DNA of 64,000 nucleotides from Methanobacteriota archaeon (GTDB lineage: Archaea; Halobacteriota; Methanosarcinia; Methanosarcinales; Methanosarcinaceae): NCBI GenBank assembly GCA_016841265.1, contig JAENZL010000016.1, positions 8,051 to 72,050 on the forward strand, read 5' to 3'. Of the stretch, positions 36,762 to 45,858 are shown in pieces. The notes under the pieces are model-generated. The model saw only the letters and a program-made list of their open reading frames with translations, was not told the origin of the DNA and did no database searches. The position numbers were made by a program, and so were the translations under genes. How positions within the stretch are numbered: position 1 is the stretch's first letter; each line of letters opens with the position of its first letter.

Positions 36762-37937
36762 TTATAATCCGCCTACAAATTCATCCATTCTATCAATAGC
36801 TTTTTTGAGGTCATCCATGGACGCTGCATAAGCGCAGCGGAGGAAACCTTCTCCTGCTTCTCCGAATACGTCTCCCGGGATTGCGACAACTCTCTTTTCG
36901 TTCAGAAGCCTTTCAGAAAATTCACTGGATGAAAGGCCCGTAGCCCCCACGTATGGGAAGGCGTAGAAAGCCCCTTTGGGAGTAAAGCAGTCAAGACCTA
37001 TCCTGTTAAAGCCCCTGACGATGAAGTGCCTGCGACGGTCGTATTCCCTGACCATTCGTTCCATTTCGTCATTCCCGTTCCGAAGAGCTTCAAGGGCTCC
37101 TATCTGGGCGGTTATGGGGGCACAAAGCATGGAGTACTGATGGATCATCATCATGGAACGGATGATCTCGGGAGCGGCCATTGCAAAACCGAGTCTCATG
37201 CCTGTCATTGCATATGCCTTGGAAAAGCCATTCAGCATGACGGTCCGCTCTTTCATACCCTCAAGGGAAGAGAAGGGGATATGCTTGCCTTCATAGGTAA
37301 GGCATTCGTAAACCTCATCCGAGATCACTAAGAGGTCATGCTCCGCCACAAGGTCAGCAATGTCCTCAAGGTCTTCCCGGGTCATGATAGCCCCTGTGGG
37401 ATTGTTCGGGAAATTGAGCACAATTGCCCTGGTCTTGCTGGTGATAGCAGGTTTAAGGACTTCTGCAGTGAGACGGAATTCATCGTCCCTGTGGGTGGAA
37501 ACGATCACAGGCTTGCCGCCTGCCAGGACTACCGCAGGGACGTATGCCACATAGGCAGGCTGGACCACAATGACTTCGTCTCCGGGGTTTACCACTGCCC
37601 TGAGTGCAATGTCAATAGCTTCGCTAACCCCGGTGGTAACCAGGATCTCGGATGCCGGGTCATAGTCCAGGCCATAGCGCCTGTAATAAGTCCTTGAAAG
37701 TTCATCCCTGAGTTCCGGAAGTCCGTAATTGGAAGTGTAGGAAGTCTGCCCTTTTTCGAGAGAGTGGATGCACATTTCCCTGATGTGCCAGGGAGTAATG
37801 AAATCCGGCTCCCCCACACCAAGGGAGATAACATCCTCAAGTCCGGAAACCAGATCAAAAAAACGGCGTATACCCGAAGGGGGAACATTTTTAACTATTT
37901 CCGCAACAAATTTTGAAGGATCACATGGAGGTCTCAA
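36762..37937 (-). CDS. class I/II PLP aminotransferase (aspartate-aminotransferase-like)
   Basis: Fold type I aminotransferase of 391 residues. Signature parts: SLGVGEPDFITP, NFPNNPTGAIM, SDEVYECLTYEG and the PLP lysine in NGFSKAYAMTGMRLGF. The open frame runs to 38009, but those extra residues are hydrophobic noise; TTG at 37937 behind GGGGTG gives a normal N-terminus. The Lrp-type regulator gene upstream (same strand, 82 bases before) suggests regulation by amino-acid state. Amino-donor specificity is not decided; aspartate, aromatic amino acids or alanine are possible. Confidence 0.9.
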   Translation of the reverse strand: MRPPCDPSKFVAEIVKNVPPSGIRRFFDLVSGLEDVISLGVGEPDFITPWHIREMCIHSLEKGQTSYTSNYGLPELRDELSRTYYRRYGLDYDPASEILVTTGVSEAIDIALRAVVNPGDEVIVVQPAYVAYVPAVVLAGGKPVIVSTHRDDEFRLTAEVLKPAITSKTRAIVLNFPNNPTGAIMTREDLEDIADLVAEHDLLVISDEVYECLTYEGKHIPFSSLEGMKERTVMLNGFSKAYAMTGMRLGFAMAAPEIIRSMMMIHQYSMLCAPITAQIGALEALRNGNDEMERMVREYDRRRHFIVRGFNRIGLDCFTPKGAFYAFPYVGATGLSSSEFSERLLNEKRVVAIPGDVFGEAGEGFLRCAYAASMDDLKKAIDRMDEFVGGL

Positions 37938-38019
37938 GAAAACACCCCGATCAAAAATTACATGAGTAAAACAAATTATGAAAAGGAATAGAGGGATCAG
38001 GCTTATCAAAATCCTCTAA

Positions 38020-38511
38020 TCAGAGAGAGACCGGGAGCCGCTTAATTGCTTCCGGTTCGTGGAGAATTACCCCATCTTCCTTATAGGTCTTCAACACGAA
38101 ATGCGTTGCCGTGTTCTGTACCTGGTCAAGGGTCGCTATTTTTTCTGCCACAAAAAAAGCCACGTCCTTCATGGACTTACCCCTAACAGTAAGGGATATA
38201 TCGTAGTCCCCGGACAAAAGCCGAACAGAGCGGACCTCTGGGAATTTATAGATCCTTTCTGCAATTACCTGGTATCCCTGGTTGCGCTCCAGCGTGACCT
38301 TCAGTTCGATCACGGCGTAGACGTAGTTTTCTCCGACCAGGTCCCAGTCAATGATGGTTTTGTAGTGCCGGATAACTCCTGTCTCCTCGAGTTTTGCAAT
38401 TGCCTGAGAAACTTCCTGTGCAGTCATATCCGTAAGTGCTGCAATTTCATCGGGGCTTGCTCTCGCATCGTTTTCAAGAATTTCCAGAATGTGTCTTATC
38501 TTTTCATCCAT
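38020..38511 (-). CDS. Lrp/AsnC-family transcriptional regulator
   Basis: The 163-residue protein has an N-terminal HTH (ILENDARASPDEIAALTDMT, then QEVSQAIAKLEETGVI) and the RAM effector domain with the glycine-containing LLSGDYDISLTVRG loop. The aminotransferase gene follows, so local control of that gene and possibly autoregulation is plausible. ATG start; convergent or spaced from rps8e by 73 bases upstream. Confidence 0.93.
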   Translation of the reverse strand: MDEKIRHILEILENDARASPDEIAALTDMTAQEVSQAIAKLEETGVIRHYKTIIDWDLVGENYVYAVIELKVTLERNQGYQVIAERIYKFPEVRSVRLLSGDYDISLTVRGKSMKDVAFFVAEKIATLDQVQNTATHFVLKTYKEDGVILHEPEAIKRLPVSL

Positions 38512-38584
38512 TGATAGTCACCGGCACGAAATTTTTTCAAAAATTTAGGGTTGATCCCGGAGGGGGACCAGATCCTGAAAAGAA

Positions 38585-38962
38585 TTACTCTATCAGGACA
38601 GCGTTTACGACTCCTTCCTGTCCCGGTCTGCTTGTTACCCTTGCAGTACCGAGAGGGGTCTTAATGACAGAGCCCTTGGTCAGGATGTTACGCCTGATGT
38701 AGTGTTTGTTTGCTGTGTTGTCTACAACGGTTTCGATAGTTGTAACCGCTGTTTTGCCGTCGTTAGGGTTCGTTACGTTTGCCACATTGGACTGAAGGAG
38801 TCTTACCTTCCTGTTGCCTCCCATAGTGGAGACATTCTTCCGCTTCACATCGCTGATACGGGTATCCGCTGATTCACGGCCCATCTCAAACTTACGCTTC
38901 CCGCGGGCAGCTGTAACCTTCCCACCAGTCGCCCTCCTTCTGGAACTGCCTTGCCATCTCAT
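38585..38962 (-). CDS. rps8e: 30S ribosomal protein S8e
   Basis: Archaeal/eukaryotic-specific small-subunit protein, 125 residues. It begins [30 protein letters not shown] and has the [14 protein letters not shown] segment conserved in the family. It is a monocistronic gene reading leftward, preceded by a 450-base spacer. Confidence 0.97.
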   Translation of the reverse strand: MRWQGSSRRRATGGKVTAARGKRKFEMGRESADTRISDVKRKNVSTMGGNRKVRLLQSNVANVTNPNDGKTAVTTIETVVDNTANKHYIRRNILTKGSVIKTPLGTARVTSRPGQEGVVNAVLIE

Positions 38963-39413
38963 ATTATCGCCTCATGAATGTATTAAAATTCTGTTCAGGT
39001 TTCATATAATGCATTTAATGCCTTAACTCTTACAAATATGCCTTATGCGATTATTTTAGGTTATGCCGATAGTAAATATCCTGTAATCTGGTGATCCCGA
39101 TCAGGGTAGATGTATGCCGTTAAGTAGCTTAATTGCCCTGATAATATATTAATTGTATGAACAGGAGTATTTAATTAGCGTATTTGCTACGGACATATCA
39201 TTACAAATAGAATCGTATAAGAACTTTGCGATCAGGCATCCGAATAATTCCCGGATTTGCCCCCGGACCCGGGCACGACCTGCCTTCAAATAGCAAAGTG
39301 CCTGAAGAGTAGTAAAGTACAAGTATAAAAATCAATGCATAAATAAGTTGTTAACGCCGAAAGTCCATAAAAACAAACGAATTCAAAAAACAGCGGATTA
39401 AGGAGAGAATATA
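38963..39413. other. spacer between rps8e and a small orphan gene
   Basis: No gene. On the minus strand, promoter-like AT sequence for rps8e lies around 38990-39050 (acctaaaataatcgcataagg). On the plus side, an AGGAGAG ribosome site lies right before 39414. I see no strong structure. Confidence 0.4.
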
Positions 39414-39740
39414 ATGGTCACGGAAATTTCAATAGACAATATATGCGGACACACGACAAAGATTATTGCCACAAAGGAAGGCAAAAAAACTCATGTGCAT
39501 ATCAAAACTACCTGTGAAAAGCTCAGGAACTGGGGGACCAAATTTGACTTTGAGATGAATGATCTCATGGGGGGGCAGGATAGTATCCTTTCCAAAAAGT
39601 CCGCTGAGAACCCGATTACTCCCACCTGCCTTGTCCCTGCGGCCGTTATGAATGCCTGCTGGCTGGAAAACGGGATGATCTCGAAGAATCTTGCCAGGGA
39701 AAAGGGAAAGATGCAGATCATTTTTGACAAACTGGAGTAA
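39414..39740 (+). CDS. small four-cysteine protein of unknown function (DUF6951-like)
   Basis: The 108-residue product has cysteines at 11, 34, 72 and 82 (NICGHTT, TTCEKL, PTCLVP, NACWLE) and alternating beta-strand-like sequence, which could form a metal site. I believe it belongs to a small family of anaerobe proteins known only as a domain of unknown function (DUF6951), but I am not certain. Clear AAGGAGAG ribosome site before the ATG; it stands alone. Confidence 0.75.
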   Translation: MVTEISIDNICGHTTKIIATKEGKKTHVHIKTTCEKLRNWGTKFDFEMNDLMGGQDSILSKKSAENPITPTCLVPAAVMNACWLENGMISKNLAREKGKMQIIFDKLE

Positions 39741-40002
39741 GGTTTTAACAAGCAGGAGTGGGCATTCATCCGAACAAACTTTTTTTATAAGAAGATATGA
39801 ACCTGGTCCGGAGCTAAAAAATACTTCAGGACCAGTGCTTCCTTTGAAAATTTATCAAGGTAAGGCTGTGAAAAAAATAAATATCGAAATATTTATATTT
39901 GAAACGGTTGTGTATAGTTTATCCAAAACGGAACAATGATCGATATAAAAATACACATTATAATAGTTGCAGTTCAACAAATTTGAAACCCGAGTGAGAA
40001 AC

Positions 40003-40692
40003 ATGGATATCAAGGAAATCAACAATTACGGCCAGGAACTGATTGCCCGTCTGAACCTCAAGACCTCCCCGGTGGCAGTAAGATTGATACCTGCAGGCGG
40101 AGAAATCCCCACAGAAGTCAAAAAGGTAGAAGAAACCATGCGCCACTGCCAGATGATCGACAGGGTTAGGAAAACAGGGGAAGAGTTTTACTCCCTGGTC
40201 GAAGACCAGATGTGCAAGGGAGGAGCCGCTTCCATGGGACTCGGTACGATGCCAGGAAAGGTGGGAAGCGGAGAGTTCTACTACAAAGGCCTGAACCACT
40301 TCAGCAACATCAATGCCGCCCGCCGCACTGTTGAAAACGCCCCAATGCTCCCCCCCAAAAGCACCGAAGCGATCCTGTACGGAGCCCTTGATAAAGTTAG
40401 CTTCGAACCAGACGTCGCAATGGTCATCTGCAACCCCAAACAGATCATGCTGCTCACCCAGGCAATCATGTACAAGCGCGGAGGCCGCCTGGAAGTCGGT
40501 TTTGCCGGGAAGCAGAGCATCTGTTCCGACGGAGTAGTGCAGGCCTACAGAGACGGCCAGGTAGGGATCACAGTAGGCTGCAGCGGAAGCCGTGCCTATA
40601 CGGAAATTGCCGATGAGGAAATGACAATCGGCATCCCCGTGGAACTCCTGCCAGATATCACTGAAGCCCTGGAAAAAATTTGTCCGAATTAA
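40003..40692 (+). CDS. DUF169-family protein
   Basis: The 229-residue protein is of the DUF169 family, frequent in methanogens and other anaerobes, function unknown. Conserved features: LKTSPVAVRLIP near the N-terminus, cysteines in MRHCQMI, EDQMCKGG, MVICNPKQ, SICSDGVV and TVGCSGSR, and the C-terminal EEMTIGIPVEL. The many Cys suggest metal or Fe-S binding, but this is inference. The ATG at 40003 behind GAGTGAG is preferred over an ATG 12 codons earlier. The next gene is 295 bases away. Confidence 0.85.
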   Translation: MDIKEINNYGQELIARLNLKTSPVAVRLIPAGGEIPTEVKKVEETMRHCQMIDRVRKTGEEFYSLVEDQMCKGGAASMGLGTMPGKVGSGEFYYKGLNHFSNINAARRTVENAPMLPPKSTEAILYGALDKVSFEPDVAMVICNPKQIMLLTQAIMYKRGGRLEVGFAGKQSICSDGVVQAYRDGQVGITVGCSGSRAYTEIADEEMTIGIPVELLPDITEALEKICPN

Positions 40693-40987
40693 ATGTAGGG
40701 GGGCTACCCCCTTAATCCCTTCATTACTACTGATCATTTTAAAAACCAGTTTCTGACTATTTTTATCTGGATCATATTTCCGATAAACCTATTTTTGAAC
40801 AATTTTCCCCACCCCTACTTCCAAAAAGCATATATTCGAACTATTTTTTACGTTCCTTTTTCTGAGAAACCTACACATTATTCACCCCTAAACAGGAAAT
40901 GCTTGAAGAACCTGATATTCAGGGCAGGAAGCAAATGAATTGAGGAAGCCAATGAATTATTATACTAAAAGAGAAAATTTGAGGCAA
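40693..40987. other. intergenic, T-rich, no gene seen
   Basis: T-rich runs on the plus strand after the DUF169 gene (atttttatctgg, caattttcccc, actattttttacg) could terminate its transcript. No repeats or coding sequence found. Confidence 0.4.
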
Positions 40988-41470
40988 ATGACCAATTACA
41001 TAGCAGACTCGGCAGTTTTCATAATGGGCAACTGCGACGTGGACAGTTCCCTCCTTATCACCGTCCCATCGGTTGAGGATGAGTTGAAGAGCAGGGATGC
41101 CATCCTCCGCTTTGACCTGGCAAAGGAAGGAGGGCTAAGAGTTGAATGGCCCGAGCCCGAAATGGTAAAAGCTGTCAGGGAGAAGGCAGAGCATACCAGG
41201 GATTCGGAAGAGCTTTCAAAAACCGATCTGGAAGTCCTTGCAAAAGCCCTGGAACACAAAGAAAAAGCGGTCCTTTTGACGGATGACTACGCCGTGCAGA
41301 ACGTTGCCGTGCAACTCGGAATTGAGGTAAAGCCAATAGCCCAGAAAAAAATAAGGGACATCATAATCTGGCAAAAGCAGTGTATAGGCTGCAAACAGAC
41401 GTTTGAAAGAGGAGATGTCTGCCCGGTTTGCGGATCACCCCTCAAGAAGAAAAGAAAGACAAAGCTCTGA
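40988..41470 (+). CDS. nob1: rRNA maturation endonuclease Nob1
   Basis: PIN-domain endonuclease that matures the 3' end of 16S rRNA. The 160-residue protein has the PIN strand IADSAVFIMG with its Asp, the second acidic pair in KTDLEVLAKAL, the third in LLTDDYAVQNVA, and a C-terminal zinc ribbon with CIGC and CPVC (about residues 134-152), the usual PIN plus zinc-ribbon layout. The frame opens at 40940, but the shorter start gives the family-like N-terminus. Confidence 0.93.
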   Translation: MTNYIADSAVFIMGNCDVDSSLLITVPSVEDELKSRDAILRFDLAKEGGLRVEWPEPEMVKAVREKAEHTRDSEELSKTDLEVLAKALEHKEKAVLLTDDYAVQNVAVQLGIEVKPIAQKKIRDIIIWQKQCIGCKQTFERGDVCPVCGSPLKKKRKTKL

Positions 41471-41655
41471 TGAAAAGGGGAAGAAAAAGATATAACGCTT
41501 GGTAGTGTAATAATGCTTGTAGCTGAGTATTAAAATACCAGGATTACATTTTTCAGGCAGTATTTGTAAGACAAGCCGGAAATAAGCCGGAAGAAAGAGC
41601 TGAAAAAATACTGCAAACCAAAACAAAAAAACAATATTCAGGTGGGAATGGAGGA

Positions 41656-42270
41656 ATGAAGAACATAGAAGATTTGATCCAGAAAGCTGTTGAACTTCAG
41701 AACAACGGGCTTGTAAGCGGCCAGATTGCCGACGAACTCAATGTTTCCAGGGAAACAGTGACCTGGCTTTTGACCCGCTCGAAAAAAGACGTTACAGCTC
41801 CCGCACCGAAGGACATTTCCGTAAACTGGAGCAGCATAGGGAAAAGTGCTACAAGACTCCACTACATCTCCCTTGCCCTCTGCGACATGGTGCTTGAGAC
41901 CCTGGAAAAAACAAACACGGAAGTGGATGTGGTCGTAGGAGTTGCTGCCAGCGGAGTCCCCCTTGCAAGCATGATGGCGAACGAACTGGGAGCAGACTTT
42001 GCCCTCTACCATTCCCGTAAAGCACAGGACGTTATCCAGCCCGGCAATAAAGGAACCATCAGCCGCAACTTCGGAAGCGTTGCAGGCAAGAACTGCGTGA
42101 TCGTTGATGATGTGATCACGACGGGCTCCACCACCACGGAAGTGGTAGAACACCTGCGGGAAATGGACGCAAAACCGAGAGTCGTAGTAGTTCTCGTAGA
42201 CAAAAAAGGCTCGGATACCATAGCCAACGTACCCATACAGTCCCTGGTGAGGATTGTGAGGGTGGACTGA
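41656..42270 (+). CDS. gfcR: PRTase-like transcriptional regulator (GfcR / PyrE-like family)
   Basis: Fusion of an N-terminal HTH ([22 protein letters not shown]) with a type I phosphoribosyltransferase domain whose PRPP loop is [16 protein letters not shown]. Such archaeal proteins used to be annotated orotate phosphoribosyltransferase-like but the haloarchaeal member GfcR is a regulator of sugar and central metabolism. The 204-residue length fits. It may bind a phosphorylated sugar or nucleotide ligand; the target genes here are unknown. Confidence 0.87.
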   Translation: MKNIEDLIQKAVELQNNGLVSGQIADELNVSRETVTWLLTRSKKDVTAPAPKDISVNWSSIGKSATRLHYISLALCDMVLETLEKTNTEVDVVVGVAASGVPLASMMANELGADFALYHSRKAQDVIQPGNKGTISRNFGSVAGKNCVIVDDVITTGSTTTEVVEHLREMDAKPRVVVVLVDKKGSDTIANVPIQSLVRIVRVD

Positions 42271-42481
42271 AAGCGTAAAAACGAGTATAATAAAAGAAAC
42301 TTTACTTCCCTTTTTTTATTTCTTTTACATTTTTTCGGGATTTTGCCTGTATTCTTTTATTTCCCGAACATTTACTAATTTTTAGAGGTTTTTTACAGGT
42401 ATAGGGGACCCTCTAAAGAAAAAAAATGAGAAAAAAGAAAAAAATAGACTGAAGAAAAAAAAGGAAAATAGAAGTCGATAA

Positions 42482-44614
42482 TCAGTATTCGACTTCCGTG
42501 GACCCAATTTTTTCCGCAAGCCTTGAGAGAACCTCGGTCCGCATCCCTTCCACGAACTTGATGCTCCCCACGACCAGGTGGCCGCCTCCGTTCACACCAG
42601 CACCTTTCATTTCCTCACGAAGTTCCCGGACGATCTGCGGGATGTTCATGAGTACTCCCTTTGAACGGATAACCGCAAAGTCCGGGCCAAAGCCCAGGGT
42701 TACCATGGGTTTTTCAGGGTTCTTTTTGCAGAGTACGTCATGCACTTCTCCCGAAGTCTTCCCCGGGGGTGGGAAAGTGAATTTGTGGGCATAGTTTTCC
42801 ACATCAAGCACGTTCATGATAGCCCCGTTTGCAAGCTTCTGGGACTTTATGTTGAAAAGGCAGGTATCGAGCTGTTCCTGGATCATGGTATTTGCCTGCT
42901 CGCAGAGCAGAGAGACCAGCCCCCTGTGGGTCTTGTGATCGCCCAGGTCAAGGATGTCATCAATAACACCTTTACCACTGCTGAATTTGAGCCAGAACTG
43001 TTCGTAATCCAGGGCAAGAGCCATTTCCTTCAGTTCCTCAAGGGTGTAGCGGTCCGAGGCAAGGGAAATATACCTCCCGGCTTCCGGAGCCTCCGAACGA
43101 TCCCCAACCGCCGAAACTGCAGGCAGATGCCTGATAGTCTCACTGATATCCGGGTTGATCATGCGGGCTACTTCGGCACAGAGCATACCTGCCGTAACCC
43201 CGAAATCGCCGCCCACGTGGGCAGGGTTTACGTGCCCGATAAGGTACTGGTCGACAATTTCGTCCGGGTGGTGGTGATCGATCACCAGGAGGTCCATATC
43301 ATAGACCCTGGCCTGCCTCATAGCGGGTACGTCTTCTTCCGTGGAGCCGTTGTCCACAAGGATTACCAGCGGCATTTTCTGCCCGTGCCGAGAGGCATCC
43401 TCAAGAGCATAGGAAATGTCCCGGGTAACGTCGGGAAGCTCATAGAAAGGAGCCTTGGAAGGAGCCCGCTTATAGAAGTAATACTCGGCATCCGAACCCC
43501 CGATTTCCTTGATAAGGGGCAAGATTGCTCTTTCAATGGCAATGGCCGAGGTAATCCCGTCGGCGTCGGCGTGGTGCCTGAGGATGATGGGTTTTGAGTG
43601 GAGAATCGCTTTTTTGATTTCCCTGGCCACGTGAAGCATCTTAGGCTTCAGCTTATCCATTATTTCACTTTCGATCAGGAAGGGAATATCGGCAGGAGCC
43701 GCCTTTTCCTCAATTACCCTCTCGACCCTGGCCCTGACGGCAGCTTCCCTTTCCGCGGTAAGCCGCTTCATGCTCATGACCTCGATCTGGACCTGGTCAT
43801 CACGCAGGGTAACTTCTCCGGTGATGGACACAACCATTTCCGCATCAATATGAGGGTAAGCTCTTTTCCCGGCACTCTCGAAAGCCGCACAGGGAACGAA
43901 GCCCCCTTCATCACTGATCGTGAAGATGGTAGGTCCACTGGTCTGCTTTACCTGAATGATCTCTCCCTCGATCCGGACCAGCCTGCCCTTCATGCTGGTA
44001 TCGATAGTATCGGAGCTTTTGACAGGAAGTTCCTTTTCAAGCTCGATAGTTTCATACTTCTGGAGGGTTTTGGGGATCAGGTCCAGTTTTCCTCCGGCCT
44101 TGATACTTTTTACGAGCACGATAACGACTGCCCCGACTGCCGGAGGGACTTCTACATTGCTTGAGTGCATTAGCCCCCTTACGTGGGAGTTAAGATCCAC
44201 GAAAACCCCGAAGGAAGCCGCACTGCTCACCTTTCCGTGGTAAAGATTCCCGGCCTCCACATCCTTGAGGTCGCATGAGTCGTCCAGGTCATAAACATAC
44301 TGGGATTTGGAGCAAGAAACGCAGGTCTCGTCTTCAACCTCATCAGGATTATAAATCGGTGCCCCACAAACCTTGCAGGAGTAGATCTTTCCCAACCCCC
44401 GGCAGGTTTCGCAGGGTTCCGTGACCTCAATATGCCCTACTCCCTTACATTTTTCACATTCCGCACCGTTTTTAAGAAAACTGTCAATATCTTTTTGTGA
44501 GATTTTCATTAAATCAACGGATTTCGCCTTGCCTTTCCCCTTACACTGGGGACAGACCTCGGTTGAAATTACTCTATAACCACGCCCGTGGCAATCTGGA
44601 CATTCCTTACTCAT
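42482..44614 (-). CDS. RecJ/GAN-like DHH nuclease with zinc-finger, S1 and OB domains
   Basis: Large (710-residue) archaeal DHH phosphoesterase. N-terminal DnaJ-like zinc fingers (CPDCHGRGY, CPQCKGKGK, CEKCKGVGH, CETCRGLGK) and a CxxC ribbon occupy residues 1-110, then an S1-type RNA-binding segment (GNLYHGKVSSAASFGVFVDL), an OB fold (MKGRLVRIEGEIIQVKQ), and the DHH/DHHA1 catalytic part with HHADADG, VDNGSTEED and VIDHHHPDE. Archaeal RecJ-like GAN associates with the GINS-MCM helicase; this longer multi-domain form may act on RNA or DNA. ATG at 44614 chosen over a TTG four codons earlier. Confidence 0.88.
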   Translation of the reverse strand: MSKECPDCHGRGYRVISTEVCPQCKGKGKAKSVDLMKISQKDIDSFLKNGAECEKCKGVGHIEVTEPCETCRGLGKIYSCKVCGAPIYNPDEVEDETCVSCSKSQYVYDLDDSCDLKDVEAGNLYHGKVSSAASFGVFVDLNSHVRGLMHSSNVEVPPAVGAVVIVLVKSIKAGGKLDLIPKTLQKYETIELEKELPVKSSDTIDTSMKGRLVRIEGEIIQVKQTSGPTIFTISDEGGFVPCAAFESAGKRAYPHIDAEMVVSITGEVTLRDDQVQIEVMSMKRLTAEREAAVRARVERVIEEKAAPADIPFLIESEIMDKLKPKMLHVAREIKKAILHSKPIILRHHADADGITSAIAIERAILPLIKEIGGSDAEYYFYKRAPSKAPFYELPDVTRDISYALEDASRHGQKMPLVILVDNGSTEEDVPAMRQARVYDMDLLVIDHHHPDEIVDQYLIGHVNPAHVGGDFGVTAGMLCAEVARMINPDISETIRHLPAVSAVGDRSEAPEAGRYISLASDRYTLEELKEMALALDYEQFWLKFSSGKGVIDDILDLGDHKTHRGLVSLLCEQANTMIQEQLDTCLFNIKSQKLANGAIMNVLDVENYAHKFTFPPPGKTSGEVHDVLCKKNPEKPMVTLGFGPDFAVIRSKGVLMNIPQIVRELREEMKGAGVNGGGHLVVGSIKFVEGMRTEVLSRLAEKIGSTEVEY

Positions 44615-45039
44615 GAATATCAACACCGGGGTTTCTTCTGAATCTGCGTTTTAACGCACTCATTTTGCTCTTCAAAATCGTAATTCAAGTTCTAATCGCT
44701 TCCTAAAATCGCTTCCTGAGCGTGTACTCTCGCATCGCTGTCTGCGCTTAGTATCACTTTATGCATTTATTAATTTATTGTTTGTGGGGTCGATCTCAAT
44801 CAAATAGGGTCTTTCAACTCCTCCTTATGGTTCCAATAAAAAATTTCCAAAGAAATAAGGAGCCAGGAAGAGTCCTTATATGGATTTGCCTGTTTTAAAA
44901 GGATTAATCCATGATAAAAAACCTGTAAACCCGGAAATGCTCTCGGAGCAGGAATTTTCAGGCATAATTCCCCGGATAGAGAATAATTATTTAATGATGA
45001 GCCCAATTTAAATATAATGAATAGGAGGGGCATTTTACT
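44615..45039. other. divergent region between the DHH nuclease and the stomatin operon
   Basis: No gene. Short direct repeat of atcgcttcct (44695-44718). A TATA-like aatttaaatataatg (45004-45018) lies 22 bases before the stomatin ATG and AGGAGGGG sits at 45023-45030; the two are too close for both to work as promoter and ribosome site in one transcript, so a promoter farther upstream (ttatttaatgatg, 44987-44999) is more likely. Confidence 0.4.
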
Positions 45040-45822
45040 ATGAACGGTTTTACCAGTCCATTATTAGTTCCTGTATTAATAGTTGTATTATTAATACTCT
45101 CACAGGCAATAAAAATGGTAAATGAGTATGAGCGCGTCGTAATTTTCAGGTTAGGACGCCTCAGTGGAGTGAAAGGGCCGGGGATTTTTTTGATCATCCC
45201 CTTTATCGATAGGGCCGTAAAAATCGACCTGAGAGTTGTCACAATCGACGTTCCAAAACAGGCCGTAATTACAAAGGACAACGTGACAGTTGAAGTTGAC
45301 GCCGTTGTATATTACAAGGTCGTGGAACCCGGGGCCGCCATCACCCAGGTCGAGAACTACATGTTCGCAACTTCCACCCTCTCCCAGACCACCCTAAGAG
45401 ACGTGCTGGGTCAGATGGAACTTGACCAGGTGCTCTCAGAGCGGGAAAACATCAATATGGAAATCCAGGAACTCCTCGACGCCTCCACCGACCCGTGGGG
45501 TATCAAAGTTACCGGAGTCACTATCCGGGACGTGCTCCTGCCCGAGACCATGAGGAGGGCAATCGCAAAGCAGGCGGAAGCCGAAAGGGAAAAGAGGGCC
45601 AGGATTATCCTCGCGGAGGGGGAGTATCAGGCTGCACAAAGAATGAAAGATGCGGCATTCCTCTACCAGGATACCCCAACAGCCATCAAACTCAGGGAAC
45701 TGCAGACCCTCGCAGAGATTGCCAGGGAAAAGAACCTTATCGTTGTCACGCCGGCCGGAGCCGTGGAAACCGGCAACATAGCCGCCCTTTCCAAAGCAGT
45801 TACTACAAAGACAGAGGGATGA
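45040..45822 (+). CDS. SPFH (stomatin/prohibitin) membrane protein
   Basis: The 260-residue slipin-type protein has an N-terminal membrane segment (residues 5-25), the SPFH core beginning YERVVIFRLGRLSGVKGPG, and a helical C-terminus rich in Glu/Arg (KQAEAEREKRARIILAEGE). It is followed 36 bases later by an NfeD-type protease gene, the partner that in Pyrococcus cleaves the stomatin C-terminus. Strong AGGAGGGG site before the ATG. Likely a membrane-microdomain scaffold. Confidence 0.95.
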   Translation: MNGFTSPLLVPVLIVVLLILSQAIKMVNEYERVVIFRLGRLSGVKGPGIFLIIPFIDRAVKIDLRVVTIDVPKQAVITKDNVTVEVDAVVYYKVVEPGAAITQVENYMFATSTLSQTTLRDVLGQMELDQVLSERENINMEIQELLDASTDPWGIKVTGVTIRDVLLPETMRRAIAKQAEAEREKRARIILAEGEYQAAQRMKDAAFLYQDTPTAIKLRELQTLAEIAREKNLIVVTPAGAVETGNIAALSKAVTTKTEG

Positions 45823-45858
45823 AAAAAAGAAAAAATAGAGAGGAAAAGGGGGATGGAA

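Noticed and set aside
42740-44164. Two long plus-strand open frames (285 and 188 codons) over the DHH nuclease gene
   Set aside because: Shadows of the nuclease gene on the opposite strand; the high-GC codon pattern creates them.
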